The translations under genes were made by a program, and so were the position numbers. A DNA stretch of 52,312 nt, taken from Promethearchaeota archaeon (GTDB lineage: Archaea; Asgardarchaeota; Lokiarchaeia; Sigyniarchaeales; SOKP01). The DNA is taken from the NCBI GenBank assembly GCA_016840165.1, contig JAEOSU010000028.1, positions 1-52,312 of the forward strand, in the 5' to 3' direction. This document shows, piece by piece, positions 43,761 through 52,114 of this stretch (position 1 is the stretch's first letter; each line of letters starts with the position of its first letter). The notes below the pieces were generated by a model. It had not been told where the DNA came from. It searched no databases and worked only from the letters and a program-made list of their open reading frames with translations.

Positions 43761-43916
43761 CTAGTCCGGTTTTATCCAATGTTTACATACAACACACTGC
43801 AAAATTTTATCTAACGTATTACCATGTGGATTAGATCCTCGTTTAAGTACTCTAGTAACCATAACGTTTCCACATTTTTCACAAATATGCAATCCCTCAC
43901 TTTTCACCTTTTGCAT
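43761..43916 (-). CDS. 51-residue zinc-ribbon protein
   Basis: A short frame on the minus strand: MQKVKSEGLHICEKCGNVMV, then TRVLKRGSNPHG and KILQCVVCKHWIKPD. CEKC and CVVC 25 residues apart make a complete zinc ribbon; the rest is basic. ATG at 43916 has GGGG 4-7 bases upstream. It lies 53 bases after... the plus-strand frame 43824-44018 across it has no comparable pattern. It may bind nucleic acid or be a polymerase or ribosome accessory factor. Confidence 0.6.
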   Translation of the reverse strand: MQKVKSEGLHICEKCGNVMVTRVLKRGSNPHGNTLDKILQCVVCKHWIKPD

Positions 43917-44093
43917 AGTCCCCAGTCATCTCGTATATATATTATTCGGTATGTTGCTGTCAATGTTCCCTTAACCTCGTTAAAAGAAGCGACTCGTAAA
44001 AACAATATAAATACTTAGTTATTAAAATAAATTAGAAATTAATAAATGTATTTTAAAGCATAATTTTCAAAATTATTGAAGGGAATGATAATT

Positions 44094-46013
44094 TTATTCT
44101 TTTGAAACAATCCAAATAGGGCTTGACCAAGCCATATTATTATGATCAAGAAATATTCGGAGATAATAAAAGATAAAAGTACCTTCTTTATTTGATTTAA
44201 CAGCCATTTTTTCAAAGTTATCACGATCTTGGTATTCCAGTTCGCAATCTTCTCTATTAATTTTCACTTCCTTGAATTTAATATTATTCCTAATTAATTC
44301 TAATCTTAAAATACGGATAGGACTTACTACTCTTATTTTAATCGTTCTTGAAGTTTTATTGTTCTCCGAATCGTTTATATCAATCACTTCACCCATAAAA
44401 TGATTATCTATCGAAAATTCTATAATTACTCTTGGTCCAGTGGTTCCATAACATGTGCGTTGATTTAGCGCCTTCCAAATAGATCCCCGAGATAAATCAT
44501 CAGCCCAGACTGCCATTATACCAGAGGGGTAAATACCGTTATCCGGATCTAACGGTCCAGACGGATAAATCCCAAAATGATCATCACCTCCCGCGGTAAA
44601 ACCCAATTTATACCCCCGTTCTAAAGCATCTTGTACAAAACTACCCACTTTTTCTAAAATGGGCCCTCGCTTTTTAGCATACTTTCCATAACCAAAAAAC
44701 TTATATCTGGGAGGTAAGGGATTGCCTGCTCTAAAAGAAATTTCTTGATTCCCCCAAGTAGAGTAAATTTCTACCAACTTTTCTAATCGATTACTAAAAT
44801 AATTCCAGTCTCTATATCCGGGACGCAATGCTGTGTGGTGGCCAATCATTAAGATATCTGATTCATATGGCAATAAATTCTTGATTAGTTTCTTCGTTGA
44901 GTTAAACTTGTTCGTATCTGATCTTAAAATAGGTATTGAATTCGTCCTGTGATAAATACAAATGTCACCATATCCCGGAGTGTACCAATACCCCCATTCA
45001 TAACCGAATAATGTCACGAATCGTCCATTTTTGTTATTATTTTCTACTATTTTCCTAATTTCTTCAAAATCTTCATTACTAGTCTCCCATATATGATCGT
45101 GCTCGGTGGAAGCACCAAAATTAAGTCCCGCATTTACCATATTATTGTAATAATCTTTTGGATCTCTAATGCCATCGCTTTTATTCGTATGCCCATGAAT
45201 ATAGCCCCAATAGAGCCTTTTATGCAAATTCTTTTTTTTGCATAAGATAGGATTCGATTGATATCTTAATGATTCAAATTCAGCTTCTAGATAGTTGATT
45301 CCAGAGTTTAAGAAGGAAATATCACTAATTCTCAGTAAACCTTCATTAATGCTCTCAAATTGATAAACACCGATTAATTCAATATCAGATTGAAAAGATT
45401 TCTTAAAGAGTTCAATTTTACCTGAAAAATCCTTAACTAAATTATAAAATTTGTCCTCTACTCTGACTAAAGCTTCGAAATTATCATTTGTTTTAACCGT
45501 AGAAGGACAGATTATAGTCAAATGATCTTTTTCTTCATTGAAGATATTAATGCCATTTTTATACGGCAAATTAATCAATTTTTCCCCAGGTAAATCAACT
45601 AATATTTCAATTTTTTTATTTTCTTCTACAATTGATTGCACTAACGTTTTCCGAATTTCAAAAATAAGTAGTTGCTTTGCACTAATACCCTCCTCCCCGA
45701 TAATCTTATATTTTATCACTAAGTCTTTTCCGGTAATTAAAATGGGAAGTACAGAACAAAATTCATTTAGATTTGTTTTGATATACCCTTTGATATTTGG
45801 ATCATAAGGTTGTAAATAGTACCAATCATTTTTATTATTTCTTCCCCCTCGAAATCGTATACTGAGAGATGAGCCCTTTGAGAGGTGTTGATTTAGTCTA
45901 AAAGAAATATAAATATTAGTAAAATTTCTCACTTTTACTATTGAAGGTTTAATGGTAAGATCTTGAAGCTGGAGCAACGATTTTTCACTAATATCTGTAC
46001 AATATATCAACAA
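44094..46013 (-). CDS. DUF3604 (PHP-like) domain protein
   Basis: 639 residues. Residues 1-260 are beta-rich with no recognised domain. The C-terminal part has YWGYIHGHTNKSDGIRDPKD, AGLNFGASTEHDH, FGYEWGYW, ILMIGHHTA, FTAGGDDHFG and YGTTGPR, the metal-binding His/Asp set of DUF3604, a PHP-like metal-dependent phosphoesterase fold. Function unknown; members often sit with degradative or membrane genes. Starts available are TTG 46013 or 46010, just inside an in-frame stop at 46026-46028. No signal peptide is evident. Confidence 0.75.
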   Translation of the reverse strand: MLIYCTDISEKSLLQLQDLTIKPSIVKVRNFTNIYISFRLNQHLSKGSSLSIRFRGGRNNKNDWYYLQPYDPNIKGYIKTNLNEFCSVLPILITGKDLVIKYKIIGEEGISAKQLLIFEIRKTLVQSIVEENKKIEILVDLPGEKLINLPYKNGINIFNEEKDHLTIICPSTVKTNDNFEALVRVEDKFYNLVKDFSGKIELFKKSFQSDIELIGVYQFESINEGLLRISDISFLNSGINYLEAEFESLRYQSNPILCKKKNLHKRLYWGYIHGHTNKSDGIRDPKDYYNNMVNAGLNFGASTEHDHIWETSNEDFEEIRKIVENNNKNGRFVTLFGYEWGYWYTPGYGDICIYHRTNSIPILRSDTNKFNSTKKLIKNLLPYESDILMIGHHTALRPGYRDWNYFSNRLEKLVEIYSTWGNQEISFRAGNPLPPRYKFFGYGKYAKKRGPILEKVGSFVQDALERGYKLGFTAGGDDHFGIYPSGPLDPDNGIYPSGIMAVWADDLSRGSIWKALNQRTCYGTTGPRVIIEFSIDNHFMGEVIDINDSENNKTSRTIKIRVVSPIRILRLELIRNNIKFKEVKINREDCELEYQDRDNFEKMAVKSNKEGTFIFYYLRIFLDHNNMAWSSPIWIVSKE

Positions 46014-46052
46014 ATCTGATTTTATTTAAGTATTTATTGATAATAGACAAAA

Positions 46053-46063
46053 CCTTTTTATAG
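46053..46063 (-). promoter_or_regulatory. TATA-type promoter of the DUF3604 gene
   Basis: On the minus strand CTATAAAAAGG lies about 45 bases before the TTG start at 46013, the expected distance for an archaeal TATA box with a short leader. Confidence 0.4.
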
Positions 46064-46146
46064 ATTATATCTCCATTATTCATAATTCTATCCAAAATTA
46101 ATCGAAAAATTAATCATTACCTAATTTAAAATGAGGTGAAATTAAC

Positions 46147-46305
46147 GTGAGTTGTCATGATTTAAAAAAGGGAGACGTGCTAGTTTGTGAAGAATGTGGG
46201 CTCGAATTAAAGGTTAATAAAGCATGTAATTGTGAAGAAGAAGAAACTGGTGCTTGTACAGAGGGTGGGTTCACCTGCTGTGGTGGACCTATGAAAGTAA
46301 AGTAA
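46147..46305 (+). CDS. Cys-rich 52-residue metal-binding protein
   Basis: GTG-started frame MSCHDLKKGDVLVCEECGLE, LKVNKACNCEEEETGACTE, GGFTCCGGPMKVK, with GAGGTG 10-15 bases upstream. Eight Cys in 52 residues: C3, a CEEC pair, C-N-C, C, and a CC-G pair. The VCEECGLEL...CC-G-x-PM layout resembles small desulforedoxin/desulfoferrodoxin-N-terminus-like proteins that bind iron or zinc. Function unknown; redox or metal storage is possible. Confidence 0.65.
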   Translation: MSCHDLKKGDVLVCEECGLELKVNKACNCEEEETGACTEGGFTCCGGPMKVK

Positions 46306-46318
46306 GGAAATATAATCA

Positions 46319-46328
46319 TTTTTTTTTT
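46319..46328 (+). terminator. U-tract terminator after the Cys-rich gene
   Basis: A run of ten T begins 14 bases after the stop codon and is followed by GCTTTTTATT. It also lies just past the end of the convergent transporter gene. Confidence 0.5.
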
Positions 46329-46341
46329 GCTTTTTATTAAT

Positions 46342-47211
46342 TCAATTTTTGTTATTCTGTTTTTTTATAACTGTAATTAAAAGCGCTACAAAGATTAATA
46401 AACATCCTAACCATCCAAAAAGAGTCATTGTCTCATTGCCTAAAATAAATGAGGCAAAAAGAACAGCAAATACTGGTTCCAAAGTAAAAATAATAGCAGT
46501 TTCGGATGGTCCTTGATGTCTTTGACTCCAATTTTGAAATATAAACGTGCAGGTCGTTACTGCAATACTCATATAAATCATTATTAACCAAAATGAATAA
46601 TCTACTGTGGAAAAATTAAAGGATTCATTCATAATAATTGAGGAAATAATTGAGAAAAGACTGATGGTAATTAATTGAAATACCGAAAAGACATAAATAT
46701 CAACGAGACGCACATATTTATCATTAAATACAATTAATAAAGCATAAAAAAAAGCGCAACCAAGGACTAAAAAGTCGCCAATGACTATACCGCTTTCACC
46801 TTCAAGAAGAAGGAGACTTGTACCAATAAAGCAAAAAGGAAGTGCAATCCAAATCCTTATATTTATTTTTCTTTTAAAACCTATCCAAGCTATAAATGGT
46901 ACAATGATGGTTCCTAAAGCAGTAATAAAAGCCGCTTTTCCAGCACTCGTGGTTTGTATTCCTGCGGTTTGAAAGACCATCGAGACGAAAAATATGAGTC
47001 CCGCTAAAAAACCCCCAACAACAGACTTTTTATCAATTCGCCTAAAATGATAAAGATAGGGAAGGAATCCAATAATTGCAATAGAAAAACGCAATGTCAT
47101 ATAGAGAAAAATGGGAAGGGTCTGAGTCAACGTTTTGGTGATAATGAAGCTCGTACCCCATAAAATCGTAGTTGAAATTAAGAGTATATTTGCTAGAATT
47201 TTTTGATTCAA
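46342..47211 (-). CDS. EamA/DMT-family transporter, second copy
   Basis: 289 residues, ten hydrophobic helices in two EamA repeats: ILLISTTILWGTSFIITKTL opens the first, and DFLVLGCAFFYALLIVFNDK opens the second. The features TSAGKAAFITALGTIIVPFI and GPSETAIIFTLEPVFAVLFA are classical for the RhaT/EamA branch, more so than the transporter at 18851. Substrate unknown. TTG start at 47211 with GGAGAAG 5-11 bases upstream. Confidence 0.8.
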   Translation of the reverse strand: MNQKILANILLISTTILWGTSFIITKTLTQTLPIFLYMTLRFSIAIIGFLPYLYHFRRIDKKSVVGGFLAGLIFFVSMVFQTAGIQTTSAGKAAFITALGTIIVPFIAWIGFKRKINIRIWIALPFCFIGTSLLLLEGESGIVIGDFLVLGCAFFYALLIVFNDKYVRLVDIYVFSVFQLITISLFSIISSIIMNESFNFSTVDYSFWLIMIYMSIAVTTCTFIFQNWSQRHQGPSETAIIFTLEPVFAVLFASFILGNETMTLFGWLGCLLIFVALLITVIKKQNNKN

Positions 47212-47380
47212 TTTTCTTCTCCAATATCTATTTAAAATTTAAAACTTATATAAAGTTTAAACTTGGAAAGTCAATTAAAAAATAAAAATTCTACTTATGC
47301 CTAATATTCTATTTGTATTATTACTACTTTTTTTCTATCTATTAGATTTTTCAAATATATAAGTAATTTATGTGGTATGT

Positions 47381-47420
47381 GCATAAATTATGCTTCTGAT
47401 GCATTTCCCTCGTATAAATA
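47381..47420 (+). promoter_or_regulatory. Palindromic operator and TATA box before the homocysteine operon
   Basis: GCATAA-A-TTATGC (47381-47393) is a perfect palindrome about one central base and overlaps a second inverted repeat, ATTTATG (47366-47372) / CATAAAT (47382-47388). TATAAATA at 47413-47420, 62-69 bases before the ATG, is a good TATA box. A GGGGAG ribosome-binding site stands at 47472-47477. The palindrome just upstream of the TATA box suggests an activator or repressor site. Confidence 0.5.
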
Positions 47421-47481
47421 TTTATAAATAGCATAATATTTGTAAGAGTATAGATTTATTATTAAGCTACTGGGGAGATTT

Positions 47482-48954
47482 ATGGCCAAATCATATATAG
47501 AGATTAATAAAAAGATAAAAAATAAAAATGCCGTTATTGTTACTGCCGAAGAAATGGTAAAAATAGTAGAGGAAAAAGGTTCAAAGGTTGCTGCAGAGGA
47601 AATTGATGTAGTTACCACAGGTACATTTGGACCAATGTGTTCAAGTGGGGCATTTCTCAATTTTGGTCATTCTGATCCGCCTATTAAATTTGAACATCTT
47701 TGGTTAAATGATGTCCATGCGTATCATGGGAATGCAGCAGTCGATTGCTATATTGGTGTGACTCGGATGGCTGATAAAAGGCCATTTGAGTATGGAGGAG
47801 GGAATGTAATTGAGGATCTTGTATCAGGAAAGCCAATTCGGTTAAGAGGTAACTCAAATACAACTGATTGCTATCCACTAGGAGAGATTGATACTACTGT
47901 TACATTAAATGATCTCAACCAAGCAATTCTGTGTAATCCAAGAAATGCATCTCAGCGTTATGTATGCGCCACAAACAGTACAGATAAAACGCTCTATACT
48001 TATATGGGGAAATTATTACCTAATTTTGGAAACGCGCATTTCGCAGGATCTGGCTTACTAAATCCGTTATGTAATGATCCTGATTACGAAACTATTGGAA
48101 TTGGAACAAGAATCTTTCTTGGAGGAGGGATTGGATATGTTATTGGGGAGGGAACTCAACACAATCCTTCTAATAGCTTTGGTACGTTATTTCTGAAAGG
48201 GGATTTAAAACAAATGAATTCTGATTATTTAAAGGGAGTGAATTATGAGCATTATGGGACGTCTATGTTCGTCGGAGTAGGCATTCCAATCCCAATTTTA
48301 AATGAAGGATTAGCAAAAAAAACTTCAGTCAAAGATGAGGATATTATCACTGAGGTGGTCGATTATGGAATCCCAAGAAGAGACCGACCAGTACTGAAAA
48401 CGACGAACTATAAGGAATTGAAAAGTGGTGAAATTAGTCTGAATGGAAATAAAATTAAATGCTCTCCAGTCTCATCTTTATATCATGCGCGAAAAATTGC
48501 AAATGAACTCAAAGAGTGGTTAGAAGAGGGAAATTTTTTATTAAATCCTCCCGCAGAGCGTTTAATTAGAGATGAGAGATTTAAACCTATGAAACAATCT
48601 TCTCAGTTAAAATTTGTTAGAGATTTTAAAAAAGAGGCAATCATTTGCTATGATGACTGTGATATTAAAGAAGTAGCTCAGAAAATTATACAAAACAATG
48701 CGAACCATATAGTCATAACAGATCATCAAGGTGTTTTAAAAGGAATTGTGACTAGTTTTGATATAACAAAAGCAATAGCAGAAGAGAAATCCAATTTAAA
48801 AGCAATTATTACTAAAAAAGTGATTACGACCCGGGATGATGAACCGGCAGAGATTGCTTCCAGAAAAATGAGATCTCATGAAATTTCTGCTTTACCAATT
48901 TTAGATTATAACAATAAAGTAATAGGGATAATAACTGCGGAGGAGTTGATGTGA
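47482..48954 (+). CDS. L-aspartate semialdehyde sulfurtransferase (homocysteine biosynthesis, DUF39) with CBS pair
   Basis: 490 residues. The DUF39 domain (1 to about 370) holds TGTFGPMCSSGAFLNFGHSD with Cys 53 and RGNSNTTDCYPLGE with Cys 130, corresponding to the two essential cysteines of the Methanosarcina acetivorans MA1821 protein as I recall it, and the GGGIGYVIGEGTQHNP glycine-rich segment. Two CBS motifs follow (about 385-490, ending LPILDYNNKVIGIITAEELM), probably sensing a nucleotide or SAM. The enzyme makes homocysteine from aspartate semialdehyde and sulfide with reducing power from the next gene's product, the anaerobic route to methionine. ATG with GGGGAG upstream. Confidence 0.87.
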   Translation: MAKSYIEINKKIKNKNAVIVTAEEMVKIVEEKGSKVAAEEIDVVTTGTFGPMCSSGAFLNFGHSDPPIKFEHLWLNDVHAYHGNAAVDCYIGVTRMADKRPFEYGGGNVIEDLVSGKPIRLRGNSNTTDCYPLGEIDTTVTLNDLNQAILCNPRNASQRYVCATNSTDKTLYTYMGKLLPNFGNAHFAGSGLLNPLCNDPDYETIGIGTRIFLGGGIGYVIGEGTQHNPSNSFGTLFLKGDLKQMNSDYLKGVNYEHYGTSMFVGVGIPIPILNEGLAKKTSVKDEDIITEVVDYGIPRRDRPVLKTTNYKELKSGEISLNGNKIKCSPVSSLYHARKIANELKEWLEEGNFLLNPPAERLIRDERFKPMKQSSQLKFVRDFKKEAIICYDDCDIKEVAQKIIQNNANHIVITDHQGVLKGIVTSFDITKAIAEEKSNLKAIITKKVITTRDDEPAEIASRKMRSHEISALPILDYNNKVIGIITAEELM

Positions 48955-48955
48955 A

Positions 48956-49351
48956 ATGACCATAATTAATTGTAAACTTCCGTTCGGAGTGGTTAAAAGT
49001 ATCGAAGATTATTCCAATATTATAAATGAGATTTTAAGTTACAATATAACGTTTAATATATTAAAATTTTCAACAGGAACGAGTGGAGTAAATTTATTAT
49101 TAGATGTTCCAGAGAAAAAAGTAAATATGATAACTCAGGCGTTAAAGAAAAACGATGTGATAGTTAACAAGAAAGGAAGAGTGATTGTAGATGATGAAAA
49201 GTGTATAGACTGCGGGGCATGTATTTCTCTTTGTCCAACCGATGCACTCCACTTTAATGATAATAATCAATTAGAATTCTCATATGAAAAATGCATTGGA
49301 TGTTTGCTCTGTTTAGATTCCTGTCCTCGACAAGCTATTGAAGAAATGTAG
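48956..49351 (+). CDS. NIL-domain 2[4Fe-4S] ferredoxin of the homocysteine pathway
   Basis: 131 residues. The N-terminal 65 residues form a NIL (ACT-like) domain (VKSIEDYSNIINEILSYNIT...LLLDVPEKKVNMITQAL). Then come two ferredoxin motifs, CIDCGACISLCPTDAL and CIGCLLCLDSCPRQAI. This is the M. acetivorans MA1822 type, the electron donor for sulfur transfer in homocysteine formation. It begins one base after the stop of the DUF39-CBS gene, so the two are translationally coupled. Confidence 0.87.
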   Translation: MTIINCKLPFGVVKSIEDYSNIINEILSYNITFNILKFSTGTSGVNLLLDVPEKKVNMITQALKKNDVIVNKKGRVIVDDEKCIDCGACISLCPTDALHFNDNNQLEFSYEKCIGCLLCLDSCPRQAIEEM

Positions 49352-49448
49352 GAATAAACGACGTGCTTTCATACTAAAACTTATTAATTCATCATCATTG
49401 ACTGATTCAACAAAATATAATATTCAATAATCTGTTTAGTGTATAAAA

Positions 49449-50219
49449 ATGGAAGAAATAGTATTGTATGAAAAACAGGGTGATATTGGAAAAATCACGT
49501 TAAATAAGCCAGATAAACGCAATACAATTGATTTAAAATTACTTAAATTATTAATTGAGAAATTTAATCTAAGTGCAATAAATAATGATACTTGTGTTAT
49601 TTATGGGGCTGAAGGTAAGCATTTTACTGTGGGGGCCGATTTAAAGTATGGATATGAACTACTCACCAATAAAGACCGAATGGAAGAGGCTGTTGAATTT
49701 TTGGAATCATGGCAAACTTTAACTCGAGCTATGGTAGCTCATCCGGGAATTATAATAGCTGGGCTCCATGGTTGGGTTATTGGAGGGGGTTTTGAGCACA
49801 CGCTTTTTTGCGATTTACGCATTGCTTCCGATGATACAAAAATTATGCTCCCGGAATTAGGAGTAGGATTATTCTTTTCTAATGCCTCAACAAAATTATT
49901 ACCAAGGATAATTGGAGAGGCTCGAGCAAAAGAACTTATGATTCTTGGTGAAGAATTAAGTGCCGAAGAAGCGTATAGAATTGGCTTAGTCAATAAACTC
50001 TGCAAGCCTTCTGGTTTGAATAGAACTTTAAACAAAATGGCAAATACGATTATTTCAAAAGATCATCTAGCACTTAAATATGCAAAATCCTTTATTAATG
50101 AGAATCAAGATCTAAGCATTGATTCTGTTCTTGCAAGAGAGTCAATAGCCATGATCACTACTGGAAAATCAGAAGGTTTAAGAACCAGATTAGAAAAATT
50201 TGTTAAAAAAGAGCATTAG
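49449..50219 (+). CDS. Enoyl-CoA hydratase/isomerase (crotonase) family protein
   Basis: 256 residues, the normal length. The oxyanion-hole segment is GADLKYG, and the second is GWVIGGGFEHTLFCDLRIAS. Both catalytic Glu positions of enoyl-CoA hydratase are retained (GGGFEH and LPELGVG), so a true hydratase is plausible. It acts on CoA thioesters in fatty-acid or amino-acid breakdown, or in another CoA-dependent route. It follows the homocysteine operon by 97 bases and a TATA-like stretch sits immediately before its ATG, so it may be separately transcribed. Confidence 0.8.
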   Translation: MEEIVLYEKQGDIGKITLNKPDKRNTIDLKLLKLLIEKFNLSAINNDTCVIYGAEGKHFTVGADLKYGYELLTNKDRMEEAVEFLESWQTLTRAMVAHPGIIIAGLHGWVIGGGFEHTLFCDLRIASDDTKIMLPELGVGLFFSNASTKLLPRIIGEARAKELMILGEELSAEEAYRIGLVNKLCKPSGLNRTLNKMANTIISKDHLALKYAKSFINENQDLSIDSVLARESIAMITTGKSEGLRTRLEKFVKKEH

Positions 50220-50276
50220 ACATTGACTTATAGCTAAATAAATTTGAGGATAATTTAGGTTCTTACTTAAAATATG

Positions 50277-51287
50277 CTACTGAGTTATTATCTCAAAAAT
50301 TTCCTCTAATCTAGGTGTTTTTCTTCTTAAAGTTATACATCTCTCCTCCTCGCAACCTCTTAATATTGCGATTAACTCATTGAGATGGATTGTAGGAATT
50401 TCTAATTTTTCTCCAAACCATTTCTCCATTTTCTCTCTATATTCTGGTTTGCTAAGCGTATATAAGCACGTCGGACAGGGAGTTACCATGAAATCTGCAC
50501 CAACATTTTCAGCACTTTTCAACTTATTAAATGTTATTTTAAGAGCTTCTTTGGGATGAATTACCACTTGACTTGCCCCCCAACCACAACAACTTTCTCG
50601 CTCTTGGTAATCTAAGGGATTTCCTCCAAAAAGTGAAATAAGTTCTTCCAGTTTGGTTTTTGGTTTTAAATATTCATCTATTGTATCTTTATCCCGTGAT
50701 AAATTTAAATAATGACACCCATAGTGTACTGCAACCTTCAAGTTTTTCAAATCATATTTAAGCGCATTTATTAGAGTGTTTTTAATAAGATAAAAAAAGT
50801 CTAAATCATGGACAAATTTTAATTTTAAATCGTTTATAATTTCATATTTTTTCGGATAATTATTACTTGTACTTTTTTTCTTGAGCTGATTTAATATTTC
50901 TTGAGTTTTTCTTCTTACATCGGGAGTATTGAGGAATTCTCGCCCCCTGAGTAAAGAATTATAACACCCATTACAGGAAAATAGAAGGATATCTGCCACA
51001 TTATTAATCTCACTTAAATTTCTCTCATTGATTGCGGCAAATTGAGCCCTTGTGATTAGATTTCTTTGAAAAAAAGTTCCACTACAACATGATTGGTTTT
51101 CACATGTCGCTACATCGAGTCCAACATCTAATAAGAAGTCTTCTATCCCAAATCTGACCCCAGGAAAGTACTTTTCCAAGCATGCTTTAAATAGACATAA
51201 TTTCTTGCCTTTAAAGAAGTCAATTGGCGCTTTGGGGTATAATTTTTCAATTTCCTCTAAATTTAAAGCAAGATTTGTGGTATTCAT
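50277..51287 (-). CDS. hdrB: Heterodisulfide reductase subunit B
   Basis: 336 residues with two CCG domains. The first has CENQSCCSGTFF and LLFSCNGCYNSL; the second has HYGCHYLNL, ESCCGWGASQV and VTPCPTCLYTL. These are the noncubane iron-sulfur ligands that reduce a disulfide. A linker with extra Lys separates them. It follows hdrC on the minus strand by 21 bases. In archaea without coenzyme M the substrate may be another disulfide or an electron acceptor complex. It probably works with HdrA-MvhD (33543). Confidence 0.87.
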   Translation of the reverse strand: MNTTNLALNLEEIEKLYPKAPIDFFKGKKLCLFKACLEKYFPGVRFGIEDFLLDVGLDVATCENQSCCSGTFFQRNLITRAQFAAINERNLSEINNVADILLFSCNGCYNSLLRGREFLNTPDVRRKTQEILNQLKKKSTSNNYPKKYEIINDLKLKFVHDLDFFYLIKNTLINALKYDLKNLKVAVHYGCHYLNLSRDKDTIDEYLKPKTKLEELISLFGGNPLDYQERESCCGWGASQVVIHPKEALKITFNKLKSAENVGADFMVTPCPTCLYTLSKPEYREKMEKWFGEKLEIPTIHLNELIAILRGCEEERCITLRRKTPRLEEIFEIITQ

Positions 51288-51308
51288 AGTTAATTCAATA
51301 TTATCTCT

Positions 51309-51830
51309 TTACTTTTTACTTTTTTTTGATTTCGTGCTATTTTTACTCGCTTTAAATACATATTTAATTCGAGCAAAATTGCATATCTCATTTAGTTCGT
51401 CTATCCGCTCTTTTGGCAATTTTTTACCAAGAGGTTCGTCCAAGACGACTCCTGTTTTTAAAAATCTTTCTGACATTTCTACATATTTCCGAAGATCATT
51501 GTATTTTGGTCCATAGCCTTTCTTAAAGGATTCATTTCTCAAATTTATGATTAGCAACGGGATATTAATATTTTCCTTAGGACACACTCTCTTACATCGT
51601 TCACATAAGTAACAATACCAAATATCTGAATCTTTTAATACACTTTTATCTCCTCGCAAAACTTTCGCAATAACTTTCCTCACATTGAAGTTTGAGACTT
51701 TTGAGGCAGGGCAATCTCCAACACATTTACCACAGCTAATGCATTGTATGATATTCTTGTTTTCCTCTACATCATCTACAAGTTCCTCATAAAACTCCCA
51801 GTTCCATTCTGAATTAGAAGATTCGTCCAT
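51309..51830 (-). CDS. hdrC: Heterodisulfide reductase subunit C
   Basis: 173 residues. CISCGKCVGDCPASK and CYLCERCKRVCPKEN bind two [4Fe-4S] clusters that carry electrons from HdrA to HdrB. The N-terminus is acidic (MDESSNSEWNWEFYEELVDD), the C-terminus Lys/Ser-rich. First gene of the hdrC-hdrB operon; ATG at 51830. Confidence 0.87.
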   Translation of the reverse strand: MDESSNSEWNWEFYEELVDDVEENKNIIQCISCGKCVGDCPASKVSNFNVRKVIAKVLRGDKSVLKDSDIWYCYLCERCKRVCPKENINIPLLIINLRNESFKKGYGPKYNDLRKYVEMSERFLKTGVVLDEPLGKKLPKERIDELNEICNFARIKYVFKASKNSTKSKKSKK

Positions 51831-52114
51831 AAAATATCTAAATCGTTTTTCTTTACTGAAAACTAAATACTATGAAAGAAACATAATACATTGTAAAAAA
51901 ACTATATTATTTATTTTGATAATCTGGGAGTAAAATCATTGTGTATTTCTTAACCGTATAGATTTTAGAAATAATCTTAAAGCAAAATTAAAATATTTAT
52001 TTAATAATAATACTATTATTAAATTACGCGAAAAAGTTTACAATATAGAAATTAATAGATTACCTTAAAGGATAAGAATTTAATAAATTATAACGATAAT
52101 CTGGTGGCTTTTAA
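51831..52114. other. AT-rich divergent promoter region
   Basis: A 284-base gap between hdrC and the last gene, which point away from each other. I see no gene or repeat in it; it should hold both promoters. Confidence 0.45.
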
